Origin: Phenylobacterium sp. RIFCSPHIGHO2_01_FULL_69_31
GTDB taxonomy: Bacteria; Pseudomonadota; Alphaproteobacteria; Caulobacterales; Caulobacteraceae
Assembly: GCF_001824475.1 (NCBI RefSeq)
Contig: NZ_MHXN01000023.1
Span: 30,173 to 94,172, forward strand
Reading direction: 5' to 3'
Length of the DNA: 64,000 nucleotides
Shown here one piece after another: positions 1-10,031 of this stretch. Every line of letters begins with the position of its first letter. Positions within the stretch are counted from its first letter, which is position 1. Under the pieces are notes generated by a model, which made no database searches, had not been told where the DNA came from, and saw nothing but the letters and a program-made list of their open reading frames with translations. The translations under genes and the position numbers were made by a program.

Positions 1-34
1 GGCGGCGGCCGCGGACCGTCACTAGCTTAGATAG

Positions 35-1411
35 GTGCCCCTCGACGATCTCCCCAGGTCCCGATTGATCCCACCCGCGGTGGAGCCGCCGGACGGTCCG
101 CTGCCCTATTTCCACGCGCTGTGGAAGCTCCTGGACAACCCGATCGAGGCCTGGCCCCGGGCGGTTTATGAGGAGCCGTTCTACCAGCGGGGCGACGAGC
201 GCCAGACCTTCCTCTACGCCTGCGACCCGGCGATGCTGAAGGACATCCTGCTCGACAAGGTCGAGGCCTTTCCCAAGGACTGGATGTTCGACCGGGTGAC
301 CAAGCCGGCCCTGGGCGAGGGGCTGCTGACCGCCCAGGGCGAACACTGGCGCTGGCAGCGCCGGGCCGCCGCGCCGGGTTTCCGGCCCGACAATGTCGCC
401 GCCATGACTCCGGCCATGGTCGCCGCCGCCGAGGCGGCGCTCGCCCGCTGGCGCGAGCGGGGCGAGGGGGCCCGGCTGGACATCGCCACCGAAATGACCG
501 CCATCACCTTCCAGGTGATCTTGGACACCATGCTGTCCGGCGGCGAGGGGATCGACGTCGAGGCGGCGGCCCGCAAGATCACCGACTACCTGGAGACCCT
601 GGGCAAGATCACGCCCGCCGACCTGCTCCAGTGGCCGACCTGGACCCGGGTGGCCCTCGCGCCGCGCGGCCAGCGGGCCATGGTGTTCCTGAAGGCCATG
701 GTCGACCGGATGGTCGAACGCCGCCGCCGCGAGCCGTCGCGCGGCGACCTCGTCGACCTTTTGATGCAGGCGCAGGACCCCGAGAGCGGCCGGCGGATGG
801 ACGACGTCCTGCTGCGCGACAACCTCCTGACCTTCATCGCCGCCGGCCATGAGACCACGGCCCTGGCTCTGACCTGGTCGCTCTACCTGCTGGGCCGCGA
901 TCCGGAGACGGCGGCGCGGGTCCGGGCCGAGGTGGCGGAGGTGGCCGGCGAGGAGAGCCTGACGGACGCCGACGTCGCGCGCCTGACCTTCACCCGCCAG
1001 GTCGTGCAGGAGGCGATGCGCCTCTATCCGTCCCTGCCGCTGATGAGCCGCATGTGCGCCGAGGACACCGAGGCCGGCGGCCACCCGGTGGCCAAGGGGA
1101 CCTTCATCTTCATCCCCATCTACGCGATCCACCGGCACCGCCGCCTGTGGAGCGACCCCGACGCCTTCGACCCCGACCGGTTCGGCCCGGCCGAGAGCGC
1201 CGGCCGGCCCCGGTTCGCCTATCTGCCGTTCGGCGGGGGGCCGCGGGTCTGCATCGGCCAGGCATTCGCCCTCACCGAAGCCGTCGCCATCCTGGCGACG
1301 CTGGTCCGCGGCGCGAGCCTGGAGCCCGACCCGGGCCACCGCATCCGCCCGGTCATGCGTGTCTCCATGCGGCCCCACGGCGGCATGCCCATGACCCTGC
1401 GCCTGCGCTGA
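35..1411 (+). CDS. Cytochrome P450
   Basis: Heme-thiolate monooxygenase of about 458 residues, normal length for a soluble bacterial P450. Visible signatures in order: I-helix oxygen-activation motif AGHETT near residue 270, the K-helix ExxR as EAMR near residue 325, and the heme-binding loop FGGGPRVCIG with the axial cysteine at about residue 406. The frame opens with a GTG at position 35, only 34 bases into the window, so a more upstream start cannot be excluded. There is no N-terminal membrane anchor. The substrate and redox partner cannot be told from sequence, and no ferredoxin gene is adjacent. Family certain, specificity unknown. Confidence 0.93.
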   Translation: MPLDDLPRSRLIPPAVEPPDGPLPYFHALWKLLDNPIEAWPRAVYEEPFYQRGDERQTFLYACDPAMLKDILLDKVEAFPKDWMFDRVTKPALGEGLLTAQGEHWRWQRRAAAPGFRPDNVAAMTPAMVAAAEAALARWRERGEGARLDIATEMTAITFQVILDTMLSGGEGIDVEAAARKITDYLETLGKITPADLLQWPTWTRVALAPRGQRAMVFLKAMVDRMVERRRREPSRGDLVDLLMQAQDPESGRRMDDVLLRDNLLTFIAAGHETTALALTWSLYLLGRDPETAARVRAEVAEVAGEESLTDADVARLTFTRQVVQEAMRLYPSLPLMSRMCAEDTEAGGHPVAKGTFIFIPIYAIHRHRRLWSDPDAFDPDRFGPAESAGRPRFAYLPFGGGPRVCIGQAFALTEAVAILATLVRGASLEPDPGHRIRPVMRVSMRPHGGMPMTLRLR

Positions 1412-1415
1412 CCCC

Positions 1416-2090
1416 TCAGCCCGCCCGGATCAGCAGGTCTTCGTAGAAGGCGCCGATCGGCCGCGTCGGATGGGCGATCTGGATCTCCAGGATCCACAGG
1501 CCGGAGACCGGCACGCCGTCGAAATCGCCGAGGGCGCCTGCCTTGTAGATCGCGTGCGGAAAGTCCGAGACCCGGTGGCCCTTCACCTCCCAGTTCAGCC
1601 GCCAGCCCCTGGCCTCGGCGCGGTCGGTGGCGAACCGATAGAGCGCCTCGCCCGTGACGCCGTGCTCCCGCCACTGGGCCGCCACCTCGTCCCACAGGTC
1701 CCGCGCCGCCTGGGCGCAGGCGTGCATCTTCGGATCGTCGCCCACGACGAAGGTGTCGCCTGCATCGCCCTCGTGGCCGTCCCAGACGGCGCCCAGGTCC
1801 ACGAAGAAGATGTCGTTCGGCTGCAGCACGTAGTCCGGCTGGAAGTCGGCATGGAAGGTCTCGATGGTGCCAGGGCCGAAGCGCACCACGTTCCGGTGCC
1901 AGAGCCGGTCCATGCCCATGGCCTCCAACACTTCCTGGGCGATCGCGTCGCCGCGGCCTTCGGTGACGCCGGGCCGGATCTGCGCGGCGATGCGGCGGAC
2001 CGCCTCGAACGTCAGGTCGCGGGCCTTGACCATGGCAGGGAGCGAGAAGGCCTCGCCGACGGCTTCGCGGCGGGGATTTACGGCGGACAT
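1416..2090 (-). CDS. M24-family metallopeptidase (Xaa-Pro/methionine aminopeptidase fold)
   Basis: A 224-residue pita-bread-fold protein. Candidate metal ligands are all present in the expected order: two Asp in FFVDLGAVWDGHEGDAGDTF, His in the GHRVSDFPH segment, Glu in ILEIQI and Glu in FYEDLLI near the C-terminus. It is shorter than a full Xaa-Pro dipeptidase because it lacks the N-terminal creatinase-like domain. The substrate is unknown. It converges on the P450 with a 4-base gap. A perfect palindrome 16 bases upstream of its ATG suggests regulated transcription. Confidence 0.85.
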   Translation of the reverse strand: MSAVNPRREAVGEAFSLPAMVKARDLTFEAVRRIAAQIRPGVTEGRGDAIAQEVLEAMGMDRLWHRNVVRFGPGTIETFHADFQPDYVLQPNDIFFVDLGAVWDGHEGDAGDTFVVGDDPKMHACAQAARDLWDEVAAQWREHGVTGEALYRFATDRAEARGWRLNWEVKGHRVSDFPHAIYKAGALGDFDGVPVSGLWILEIQIAHPTRPIGAFYEDLLIRAG

Positions 2091-2105
2091 GGACGACTCC
2101 GAAGG

Positions 2106-2129
2106 TGATATAAAGAAATCCTTATATCA
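2106..2129 (-). promoter_or_regulatory. Palindromic operator-like site upstream of the M24 gene
   Basis: Perfect 8-bp inverted repeat TGATATAA-N8-TTATATCA in an otherwise GC-rich intergenic stretch, 16 bases from the M24 start codon. The AT-rich symmetric layout resembles operators of ArsR-family regulators; SahR sites (S-adenosylhomocysteine sensing) are similar in style. No ArsR gene with an obvious link lies next to it, so the regulator is unknown. Confidence 0.5.
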
Positions 2130-2225
2130 ATCTGCCGCGCCGCGCGAGCCCCTCCGACGCCGCTTGAGCTTGCGCGCGGCCCGGCGCATCGTCCTTGCAA
2201 CGATAAGGGCGGGGAGGGGATGGCC

Positions 2226-3950
2226 ATGCGAAAGTGGCTCGCGTTTGCGCTTGCCTGGGCGCTGATCCTGGGGGGCGCGTTCCTGGCCCACCGGGTGCAG
2301 ACCTCCAACGGCGCGGTGAAGGTCTCCGAGGTCCGGATCGCCGCCGAACAAGGCGTGACCGTCTCCGGCCTCTTGTACGTCCCGGCCACGGCGACGGCGG
2401 CCAGGCCCGCCCCGGCGGTCCTGGCCAGCCACGGCTACATCAACACCCGCGAGATGCAGAGCCCGTTCGCCATCGAGCTCAGCCGCCGCGGCTTCGTGGT
2501 GCTGGCCATGGACATGACGGGCCACGGCTATTCCGGCGGCATCGTCGGCACGGCCGATTTCGGCGGCCCGGCGGCGCTGCGCCATCTCCGAAGCCTGCCG
2601 TTCGTGGACAGGGCCAACGTCGGGCTCGAAGGGCACTCCATGGGCGGCGGGCCGATCCTGGCGGCCGCCGCCGAGCAGCCGGACGCCTATCGGTCCATCG
2701 TGCTGGAGGGCTCCACTCCCGGCCTGCTGGGCGCAAAGGCGCCGGCGGATCCGAAGAACCTCGCCGTCGTCTTCGGCCAGTACGACGAGTTCGCCGGCCT
2801 GATGTGGGGCGTGCCCAAGGGCTCGGAGATCGGCGAATCCAAGAAGCTGCAGGCCCTCTTCGGCGTCACCGCCCCGGTCATGGAAGGCCGCATCTACGGA
2901 GACGTCGCCAAGGGTACAGCCCGCGTGCTCTACAATCCCCCGATCACCCACCCCTGGGAGCACTTCTCCGGCTCCGGCGTCGGCCGCGCCGTCGACTGGT
3001 TCGAGGCGACCCTGAAGCCCAGCGGGACGCCCTCGCTCACCGGGCAGGTCTGGGTCTGGAAGGAGGTTGGCACCCTAGTCGCCTTCATCGGCCTGATCGG
3101 CCTGATCCTGGCCACCTTCGACCTCCTGCTGAGCAGCCGGTTCTTCGCCGACCTGAACCATCCCGCCGAGCCCGTCATGGAACGCCGCGACGGGCGATGG
3201 TGGACCTCCCTGGCCATCACCGCCGCCCTGCCGGCGCTGACCTACTTCCCGCTGATGAAGGTGGGGCAGCTCTTCTTCCCGATGGCGATCTTCCCGCAGT
3301 GGGTCCAGAACCAGCTCCTGGTCTGGGCGCTGGGCACGGCCCTGCTCACCCTGCTGATCGGCCTGGTGATCCGCCGCAAAGCGACCTTCACCAACCGCTG
3401 GGGCGTGGCGATCGCGGCCACGGTGGTGACCATGGCGGTGGCCTACGGCTCCCTGGCCCTGGTCGATCACCTCTTCAAGGTGGACTACCGGTTCTGGGTC
3501 CTGGGGCTGAAGCCGCTGGACGCCGTGCGGGCCATGCAGCTGCCCGGCTACCTGATCCTCTGGAGCCTATTCTTCCTAGTCGCCATGCGCGCCTTCGCGG
3601 CCGCCATCCCGGTGAAGGGCGAGGGGCCCATGGCCGCCCTCGGCTGGGGCAAGATCGCCATGGCCCTGGGCTTCCTGGTTCTGGTGGCGTGGGAGTACGC
3701 CACCCTCTTCGCCACCGGCCTCCTGGCCACGCCGACCGAGCCGCTGAACGTCATCGTCGCCATCCAGTTCGTGCCGTTGCTGGCGATCGTCGGCGTGATC
3801 GGCGCCTGGACCTACCGGCGGACGAACTCCTACGTCCCGGGGGCCCTGATCTGCGCCGTGCTGGTCAGCTGGTACATCACCTCGGGAACGGCGAACCACT
3901 GGCAGCCGGGGTTCGAGCCGCAGCTTCCGGGGGCGCCGGCAAAGCGGTGA
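2226..3950 (+). CDS. Membrane-anchored alpha/beta hydrolase with polytopic C-terminal domain
   Basis: About 574 residues. An N-terminal hydrophobic anchor is followed by an alpha/beta hydrolase domain (about residues 35-280) with a nucleophile elbow GHSMGG (Ser near residue 138) preceded by the oxyanion-region motif ASHGY. The second half has several hydrophobic helices, so a predicted membrane domain follows the catalytic one. Two in-frame ATGs exist at 2220 and 2226. The run GGGGAGGGG at 2211-2219 abuts the first but sits well for the second, so 2226 is preferred. The 3' end overlaps the convergent regulator gene by 74 bases. The substrate is unknown. Confidence 0.8.
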   Translation: MRKWLAFALAWALILGGAFLAHRVQTSNGAVKVSEVRIAAEQGVTVSGLLYVPATATAARPAPAVLASHGYINTREMQSPFAIELSRRGFVVLAMDMTGHGYSGGIVGTADFGGPAALRHLRSLPFVDRANVGLEGHSMGGGPILAAAAEQPDAYRSIVLEGSTPGLLGAKAPADPKNLAVVFGQYDEFAGLMWGVPKGSEIGESKKLQALFGVTAPVMEGRIYGDVAKGTARVLYNPPITHPWEHFSGSGVGRAVDWFEATLKPSGTPSLTGQVWVWKEVGTLVAFIGLIGLILATFDLLLSSRFFADLNHPAEPVMERRDGRWWTSLAITAALPALTYFPLMKVGQLFFPMAIFPQWVQNQLLVWALGTALLTLLIGLVIRRKATFTNRWGVAIAATVVTMAVAYGSLALVDHLFKVDYRFWVLGLKPLDAVRAMQLPGYLILWSLFFLVAMRAFAAAIPVKGEGPMAALGWGKIAMALGFLVLVAWEYATLFATGLLATPTEPLNVIVAIQFVPLLAIVGVIGAWTYRRTNSYVPGALICAVLVSWYITSGTANHWQPGFEPQLPGAPAKR

Positions 3951-4560
3951 TCCGGTAGGCGCAACGGCGGGCGCCGGCCAGGATGTGGTCGGTGCGTTCG
4001 ATCTCAACACCGGGCCCCAGCACCTGGCGGAACACCATCAACTCGGCGCGGCAGAATCCCTGGCAGGCGGCCGCCGCCGCGCAGATCGGGCAGTGATTTT
4101 CCACGAGGAGGAAGCCGCCGCCAGGGTCGGGCGACCAGTCGGCCATATAGCCTTCCGCCGTCCGAATCTCGGCCAGGCGGGCCACGCGGGCCTCCAGGCC
4201 CTCCGCGTCGGCCATCGCCTGGTCATAGCTCTCCGCCGTCGCGGTCTCGCGCCGGGCGATCATCCGCTCGACCCCTGCCTCGCCGAACTCGGCGCGCACG
4301 GCGGCCAGCATTTCCAGGGTGAGCTGGGCGTGGGTGTCGGGAAACCGGGCCTGGGCCGCGGGCGTCAGGGACCAGATGCGCCGTGGCCGGCCCACGCCGC
4401 GGCGTTCGTCGCGGTGGCAGACCAGTCCGTCGCCGACCAGGCGCTCCAGGTGCTGCAGGACCGCCTGGCGACTGATATTCAGCGCGCCCGCCAGGCCCAG
4501 GGTCTCGGCGGGACCCCGGCTCTTCAGTTGAAAAAGGATGCGGTCGGCGGGCGTATGCAT
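3877..4560 (-). CDS. HTH transcriptional regulator with Cys-rich C-terminal domain (SufR/ArsR-like)
   Basis: About 227 residues. An N-terminal winged HTH (LNISRQAVLQHLERLVGDGL) is followed by a wing-like GVGRPRRIW. The C-terminal half carries closely spaced cysteines in CPICAAAAACQGFC and a further Cys near RRCAYRI, a layout reminiscent of SufR-type regulators that bind an iron-sulfur cluster. Metal or cluster binding is inferred, not shown. The start at 4560 (MHTPADRIL) fits the family N-terminus better than the in-frame ATG at 4581 and leaves room for a shared promoter with the divergent MFS gene, its likely target. Confidence 0.8.
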   Translation of the reverse strand: MHTPADRILFQLKSRGPAETLGLAGALNISRQAVLQHLERLVGDGLVCHRDERRGVGRPRRIWSLTPAAQARFPDTHAQLTLEMLAAVRAEFGEAGVERMIARRETATAESYDQAMADAEGLEARVARLAEIRTAEGYMADWSPDPGGGFLLVENHCPICAAAAACQGFCRAELMVFRQVLGPGVEIERTDHILAGARRCAYRITALPAPPEAAARTPAASGSPFPR

Positions 4561-4612
4561 TTGACAATCTGATGATTGCAAAATCAGCAGGCGCCGTCTA
4601 CCAGATTTGACA
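4559..4612 (+). promoter_or_regulatory. Divergent promoter/operator region between regulator and MFS exporter
   Basis: An unusually AT-rich 50-base gap. The octamer ATTTGACA occurs twice in direct orientation, at 4559-4566 and 4605-4612, each containing a TTGACA hexamer. A short inverted repeat CAATC-TGAT-GATTG lies between them at about 4566-4579. The first TTGACA could be a -35 for the MFS gene, but the matching -10 is weak. The repeats are candidate binding sites for the adjacent regulator. Confidence 0.4.
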
Positions 4613-6030
4613 TGTCCGAGGTTGTCGAAAAGAGCGATGCGCGCGCCAACAGTTGGGGCGACCTGCTGGCCGAGAGGCGCCTTCCGCGCTTCGCCCTGAT
4701 CTGCCTGGGCGTCTGGCTCAACGCCGCCGACAGCCTAGTCACCGCCACCATCCTGCCCAGCGTCGGCGCCGACCTGGGCGGCTACGCCTATTTCTCCTGG
4801 GCGACCGCGGGCTTCTTCGTGGGCGCCATCCTGGCCGGCGCCAGCTCAGGGCGCCTTTCCGAGATGTTCGGCCTGCGGTCGGCCACGGCGCTGGCCGGCG
4901 TGGTGATGGTTCTGGGTTGCGTGATGAGCGCGGCGGCGCCCGACGTGGGCTGGTTCCTGGCCGGGCGGCTCGTCCAGGGCCTGGGATCCGGCTGGATCTC
5001 GGGCTTCGCCATGGTGGCCATCGCCATGCTGTTCCCGGAGCGCCACCTGGCCCGGGTGTTCGCGGCCGTCACCTTCGTCTGGGGCATCGCCACGGTGCTG
5101 GGGCCCCTCTTCGGCGGGGTGGTGGTCGAGGCGGGCCACTGGCGCGACGTCTTCTGGCTGTTCGCGGCCCAGGCCGGCGTGTTCAGCGCAGCGACGCTCT
5201 GGCTGCTGGGCGGGGCGTCCAAGCCGTCCGGCGGGCCGGGGATACCCTGGCTGCAGCTGGGCGTGCTGGGCCTGGCCGTCGCGGCCATCGCCGTCGCCGA
5301 TCTCGCGCCGACCGCCCTTGGCTCCATCGGGCTCGTGGTCGCCGGCCTCGCCGTCCTGGTGCTGGTCGTCCGGATCGACGCCCGGGCCCGCATCCGCCTG
5401 CTGCCGCACCGGGCGGGCGACCTCTCGACCGTCTGCGGCTCGGGCTACCTCGCCATGTTCGCCCTGACCGCGGCCTCCATGGGCTTCGCCATCTACGGCC
5501 CGCCGATCCTGCAGCACCTGCGCGGATATTCGCCGCTCGTCGCCGGCTATGCCATCGGGGCGGAGTCCATGGCCTGGACCGTCTCGGCCATGGCCGTGGC
5601 CGGGGCGACCGGCGTCTGGGACACCCGCTGGACGCGTCTGGGCGTGGTGCTGCTTGTGATCAGCCTGGTGATCCTGGCCCTCACCATGGCCGACGGGCAC
5701 ATCGCGTGGGTGCTGACCGGCGGGTCGCTGCTGGGCGCGGCCTTTGGGTTCTCCTGGGCCTTCATGAGCCGCCGGCTGCTGGCCGCCCTCTCGGACGAGG
5801 ATCGCGCCATCGGCTCCTCGGCCATCATGGCGGTGCGCCAGACCGGCGGCGCGGCTGGCGCGGCGATCTCGGGCGTCGCGGCCAACCTCGTCGGCTTCTC
5901 GGACGGACTCACCGACGCCAGCGCCCGCGGCGCCGGCTTCTGGGTGTTCGCCGCGGTGATCCCGCTGGCCCTCGTCGGCGCCTGGGCGACGTTCCGGATG
6001 ACCGGTTCGGCAACAAGCGTCGCCTCCTAG
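4612..6030 (+). CDS. MFS transporter, probable drug/solute exporter (14-TM type)
   Basis: About 472 residues with many hydrophobic helices. The loop after TM2 reads GRLSEMFGLR, a DHA2-like variant of the MFS motif A, and GRLVQGLGSG lies in the TM4 region. Start taken at ATG 4612 (MSEVVEKSD) rather than the in-frame TTG at 4576, because the latter would place the start inside the shared promoter. Divergent pairing with an HTH regulator is the classic arrangement for an inducible efflux pump. The substrate is unknown. Confidence 0.85.
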   Translation: MSEVVEKSDARANSWGDLLAERRLPRFALICLGVWLNAADSLVTATILPSVGADLGGYAYFSWATAGFFVGAILAGASSGRLSEMFGLRSATALAGVVMVLGCVMSAAAPDVGWFLAGRLVQGLGSGWISGFAMVAIAMLFPERHLARVFAAVTFVWGIATVLGPLFGGVVVEAGHWRDVFWLFAAQAGVFSAATLWLLGGASKPSGGPGIPWLQLGVLGLAVAAIAVADLAPTALGSIGLVVAGLAVLVLVVRIDARARIRLLPHRAGDLSTVCGSGYLAMFALTAASMGFAIYGPPILQHLRGYSPLVAGYAIGAESMAWTVSAMAVAGATGVWDTRWTRLGVVLLVISLVILALTMADGHIAWVLTGGSLLGAAFGFSWAFMSRRLLAALSDEDRAIGSSAIMAVRQTGGAAGAAISGVAANLVGFSDGLTDASARGAGFWVFAAVIPLALVGAWATFRMTGSATSVAS

Positions 6031-6121
6031 GAGTCTTCGGGTCGCCCCAGGATTGCATTTCGACCCAAGCGCGGTTTTGATCCGCCGCGTGAGTCCCACC
6101 GGTGAGCGCGATCCCGAAATC

Positions 6122-6984
6122 ATGACCCGCCGCGACAGAGTGCTCGCGGGGCTGTCGTTCGCCTTCCTGCTCGACGAGATGGCGACGGGCGTGGGCGGGC
6201 TCGATCCCTTGGACGCCCTGCTGGTCCTGGCGATCAACCAGGCCAACATCGCCCCGCTCACCCGCGACCACGACGCCCGGGCGCGGTATGGCTCCCTGGA
6301 CACCCCCGCGCCCGATGGCGCGCGCCGGCCGGTCAGCATGAACGCGGTCGCCGCGTCCCTGGGCCTGCCGTTCGAGACCGTGCGCCGCCGCATCCGCCGC
6401 CTGGCCGCCGCCCAGGTCTGCAATCTCTCGGCCGAGGGCGCGGTCGTCCCGGCCAGTTTCCTGGCCTCCCCCAGCTATATCCAGTCGGTGGTGGAGGGGC
6501 ACGAGCGCCTGCGCCGCTTCTATCGCGAGATGGACGCCGCCGGACTGGTCGAACAACTCCCGCCGCCGGCGTTCGACACCGACGACATTCCCATCCGCGC
6601 CGCCGCCCGACTGCTGGCCGACTACATCCTGCGCGCCTCCGAGGGGCTGATGCGCGAGGCGGGCAATGTGATCTCGCTGCTGGCCCTGGTCGCCCTGCTG
6701 GCTGCCGCGCTTCGGGACGAGGGCCGGGCGGACGGCCACCGCCGCGCCACCTCCGTCCGCCAGATCGCCATGACGCTGAAACTCTCCCCCGAGACCGTCC
6801 GGCGGCACGGCGCGGAGCTGGTCGAGGAGGGGCTGTGCATCCGCACCGCCGCGGGCCTGCTGATCCCGGAGGAAGCCTTCGACCGGCCGGGCATGCGCCG
6901 GCTGCTGGCCGAGAACGCCGCGAACGTCCAGCGCCTGCTGGCCGGTCTCGCCGAGCGCGGCGTGATCCGCGCCTGGGATGGGGC

Positions 6985-6988
<4 letters not shown>
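6122..6988 (+). CDS. Protein with two internally duplicated winged-helix domains
   Basis: About 288 residues from ATG 6122 (an in-frame TTG lies at 6053). Two similar blocks are visible: MNAVAASLGLPFETVRRRIRRL near residue 80 and VRQIAMTLKLSPETVRRHGAEL near residue 220. Each has the spacing of a helix-turn-helix followed by a short wing (EGAVVPASF and AAGLLIPEEAF). This suggests an internal duplication of a DNA-binding module separated by a hydrophobic helical linker. No named family recognised; probably a transcription factor. Its stop overlaps the convergent lysC stop by 4 bases. Confidence 0.65.
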
Positions 6989-8232
<1,244 letters not shown>

Positions 8233-8352
8233 GGACTTGCGATCGGTACCCGTTGCTGCGCCGCCGAAGGGCGCAGCCTTCTAGCGACGCGCGACGCGTA
8301 CGGCAACGCCCGGAATCTTTCGTTTTCGCCGCCGGGCGGGGTAGAAGGGGGC

Positions 8353-9111
8353 ATGACTTCCCAAGGCGCCGCCCGTTCAAGCATCGATCCTGCCGAGGTC
8401 GAGACGTTCTCGAAGATCGCAGCGGAGTGGTGGAACCCCCGCGGCAAGTTCGCGCCCCTGCACAAGTTCAATCCGGTCCGGCTGGGCTTCATCCGCGACC
8501 AGGCGCTGTACCGCTTCAGCCGCGACCCGGCGGCGCGACGGCCCTTCGAGGGCCTGCGCCTGCTCGACATCGGCTGCGGCGGCGGCCTGCTGTCCGAGCC
8601 CATGACCCGGCTGGGATTCCAGGTCACCGGCGTCGACGCGTCCGAGCGCAACATCGCAACCGCCGCCACCCACGCCGCCGAACAGGGCCTGGAGATCGAC
8701 TACCGCGCCTCCACCGCCGAGGCCTTGCTGGCGGCGGGCGAGCCGCCGTTCGACGTGATCCTCAACATGGAGGTGATCGAGCACGTGGCCGATCCGGCGG
8801 CCTATCTCCAGGACTGCGCACGGCTGCTGAAACCCGGCGGACTGATGGTCGTCGCCACCCTCAACCGCACGCTCAAGGCGCTCGCCCTGGCCAAGATCGG
8901 GGCGGAATATGTGCTGCGCTGGTTGCCGGTTGGCGCCCACGACTGGTCGAAATTCCTGAAGCCCAACGAAATCCGCGACTTCCTGTCGTCCGAGCCGGTC
9001 GTTGTGGACGGCCCCTTCGGCGTCGTATTCAACCCGCTGACCGGCCGATGGACGGAATCGGCCGACACGGACGTGAACTACATGATGACGGTGGTCCGCG
9101 ACGCGGCGTGA
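8353..9111 (+). CDS. ubiG: Ubiquinone biosynthesis O-methyltransferase
   Basis: A 252-residue SAM-dependent methyltransferase of the UbiG family, catalysing both O-methylations in ubiquinone synthesis. The family-specific N-terminal motif [19 protein letters not shown] is present, then the SAM-binding glycine loop [11 protein letters not shown] and the post-II region [13 protein letters not shown]. Length is normal. The start ATG is preceded by a purine-rich stretch GAAGGGGGC. It is divergent from lysC across about 120 bases, an arrangement I recall as common in this group. Confidence 0.96.
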   Translation: MTSQGAARSSIDPAEVETFSKIAAEWWNPRGKFAPLHKFNPVRLGFIRDQALYRFSRDPAARRPFEGLRLLDIGCGGGLLSEPMTRLGFQVTGVDASERNIATAATHAAEQGLEIDYRASTAEALLAAGEPPFDVILNMEVIEHVADPAAYLQDCARLLKPGGLMVVATLNRTLKALALAKIGAEYVLRWLPVGAHDWSKFLKPNEIRDFLSSEPVVVDGPFGVVFNPLTGRWTESADTDVNYMMTVVRDAA

Positions 9112-9157
9112 CGGGGCGCGCCGGTTCGCAGGGCCTTGGGGCGGTTTAGGAGATTCC

Positions 9158-9961
9158 ATGCCTTCGCTTCGCGTGCTCGGGCACGCCTTCCGCGCCTGGC
9201 GGCGGAACAAGACATGGGCCAAGCATGAGCCCGAGACCCCGTACCTCGCCGATCTGCTCTCGGGCGCGCCGGTGTGCCTGCACGTGGGCGCCAGCGATGG
9301 GCGCCACTCGTATGTGATGACCCAGGTGGCGCCCAAGGCGCGCATCTACGCCTTCGAGCCGTCGGCCTTCGCCTTCGAGGTGCTGAAAGTCGCCATCGCC
9401 TGGCACCGGATCGGCAAGCAGGTCACCGCCATCCACGCCGCCGTGGCCGATAAGCCCGGCGAGCTCTTGCTCGTGACCCCCAAGAAGACCTCGGGACGCA
9501 TGGGCCGCGCCTACGCCTACGTGGCCGAGACCCGCCCGAACGGCCCCGCCCGTCCGGACCTGGACGACACCGGCATGGACGTCCAGCCGACGCCCGTGAT
9601 CACCCTCGACGCCTTTTGCGCCGAGCATGGGATCGACCGCGTCGACTTCATCCGCATGGACATCGAGGGCGCGGAACTTCGGGCGCTGATGGGCGCGGTG
9701 AAGATCCTCGACCGGGACCTTCCGCACGTCCTGCTCGAGATCCACCCCGACATGCTCCAGGCCCGCTTCGGCGCCTCGGGCGAGGCGGTGCTCGATATCT
9801 TCCGCGACCGCGGGTACCGCATGTTCGCGCTGAACGGCGACCGGCTCGAGGAGCGGACGACCCTGGTCGAAGGCCTCCCCTGGAAGGACTACTTCTTCAT
9901 CCACCCCAACCGCGCCGCCCGCCTCCCGGACGGCGTCTTCAAGGCCCGGATGGCGGCGTAG
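9158..9961 (+). CDS. FkbM-family methyltransferase
   Basis: A 267-residue protein with the FkbM methyltransferase core. The SAM-site strand reads CLHVGASDGRHS, with IYAFEPSAFAFEVLK and the diagnostic VDFIRMDIEGAELRAL segment. The start ATG has a good ribosome site (TTAGGAG, 6 bases upstream). FkbM enzymes O-methylate sugars, polyketides or lipids; the substrate here is unknown. It sits between ubiG and an acyl-CoA ligase without obvious pathway partners. Confidence 0.87.
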   Translation: MPSLRVLGHAFRAWRRNKTWAKHEPETPYLADLLSGAPVCLHVGASDGRHSYVMTQVAPKARIYAFEPSAFAFEVLKVAIAWHRIGKQVTAIHAAVADKPGELLLVTPKKTSGRMGRAYAYVAETRPNGPARPDLDDTGMDVQPTPVITLDAFCAEHGIDRVDFIRMDIEGAELRALMGAVKILDRDLPHVLLEIHPDMLQARFGASGEAVLDIFRDRGYRMFALNGDRLEERTTLVEGLPWKDYFFIHPNRAARLPDGVFKARMAA

Positions 9962-10031
9962 CGCGCGGGGCCTTCGCCGCAGGCTGCGGGCGCCTTAGCC
10001 TGCGGGGCAAACGCGAAGGAAACGCCTGCCC

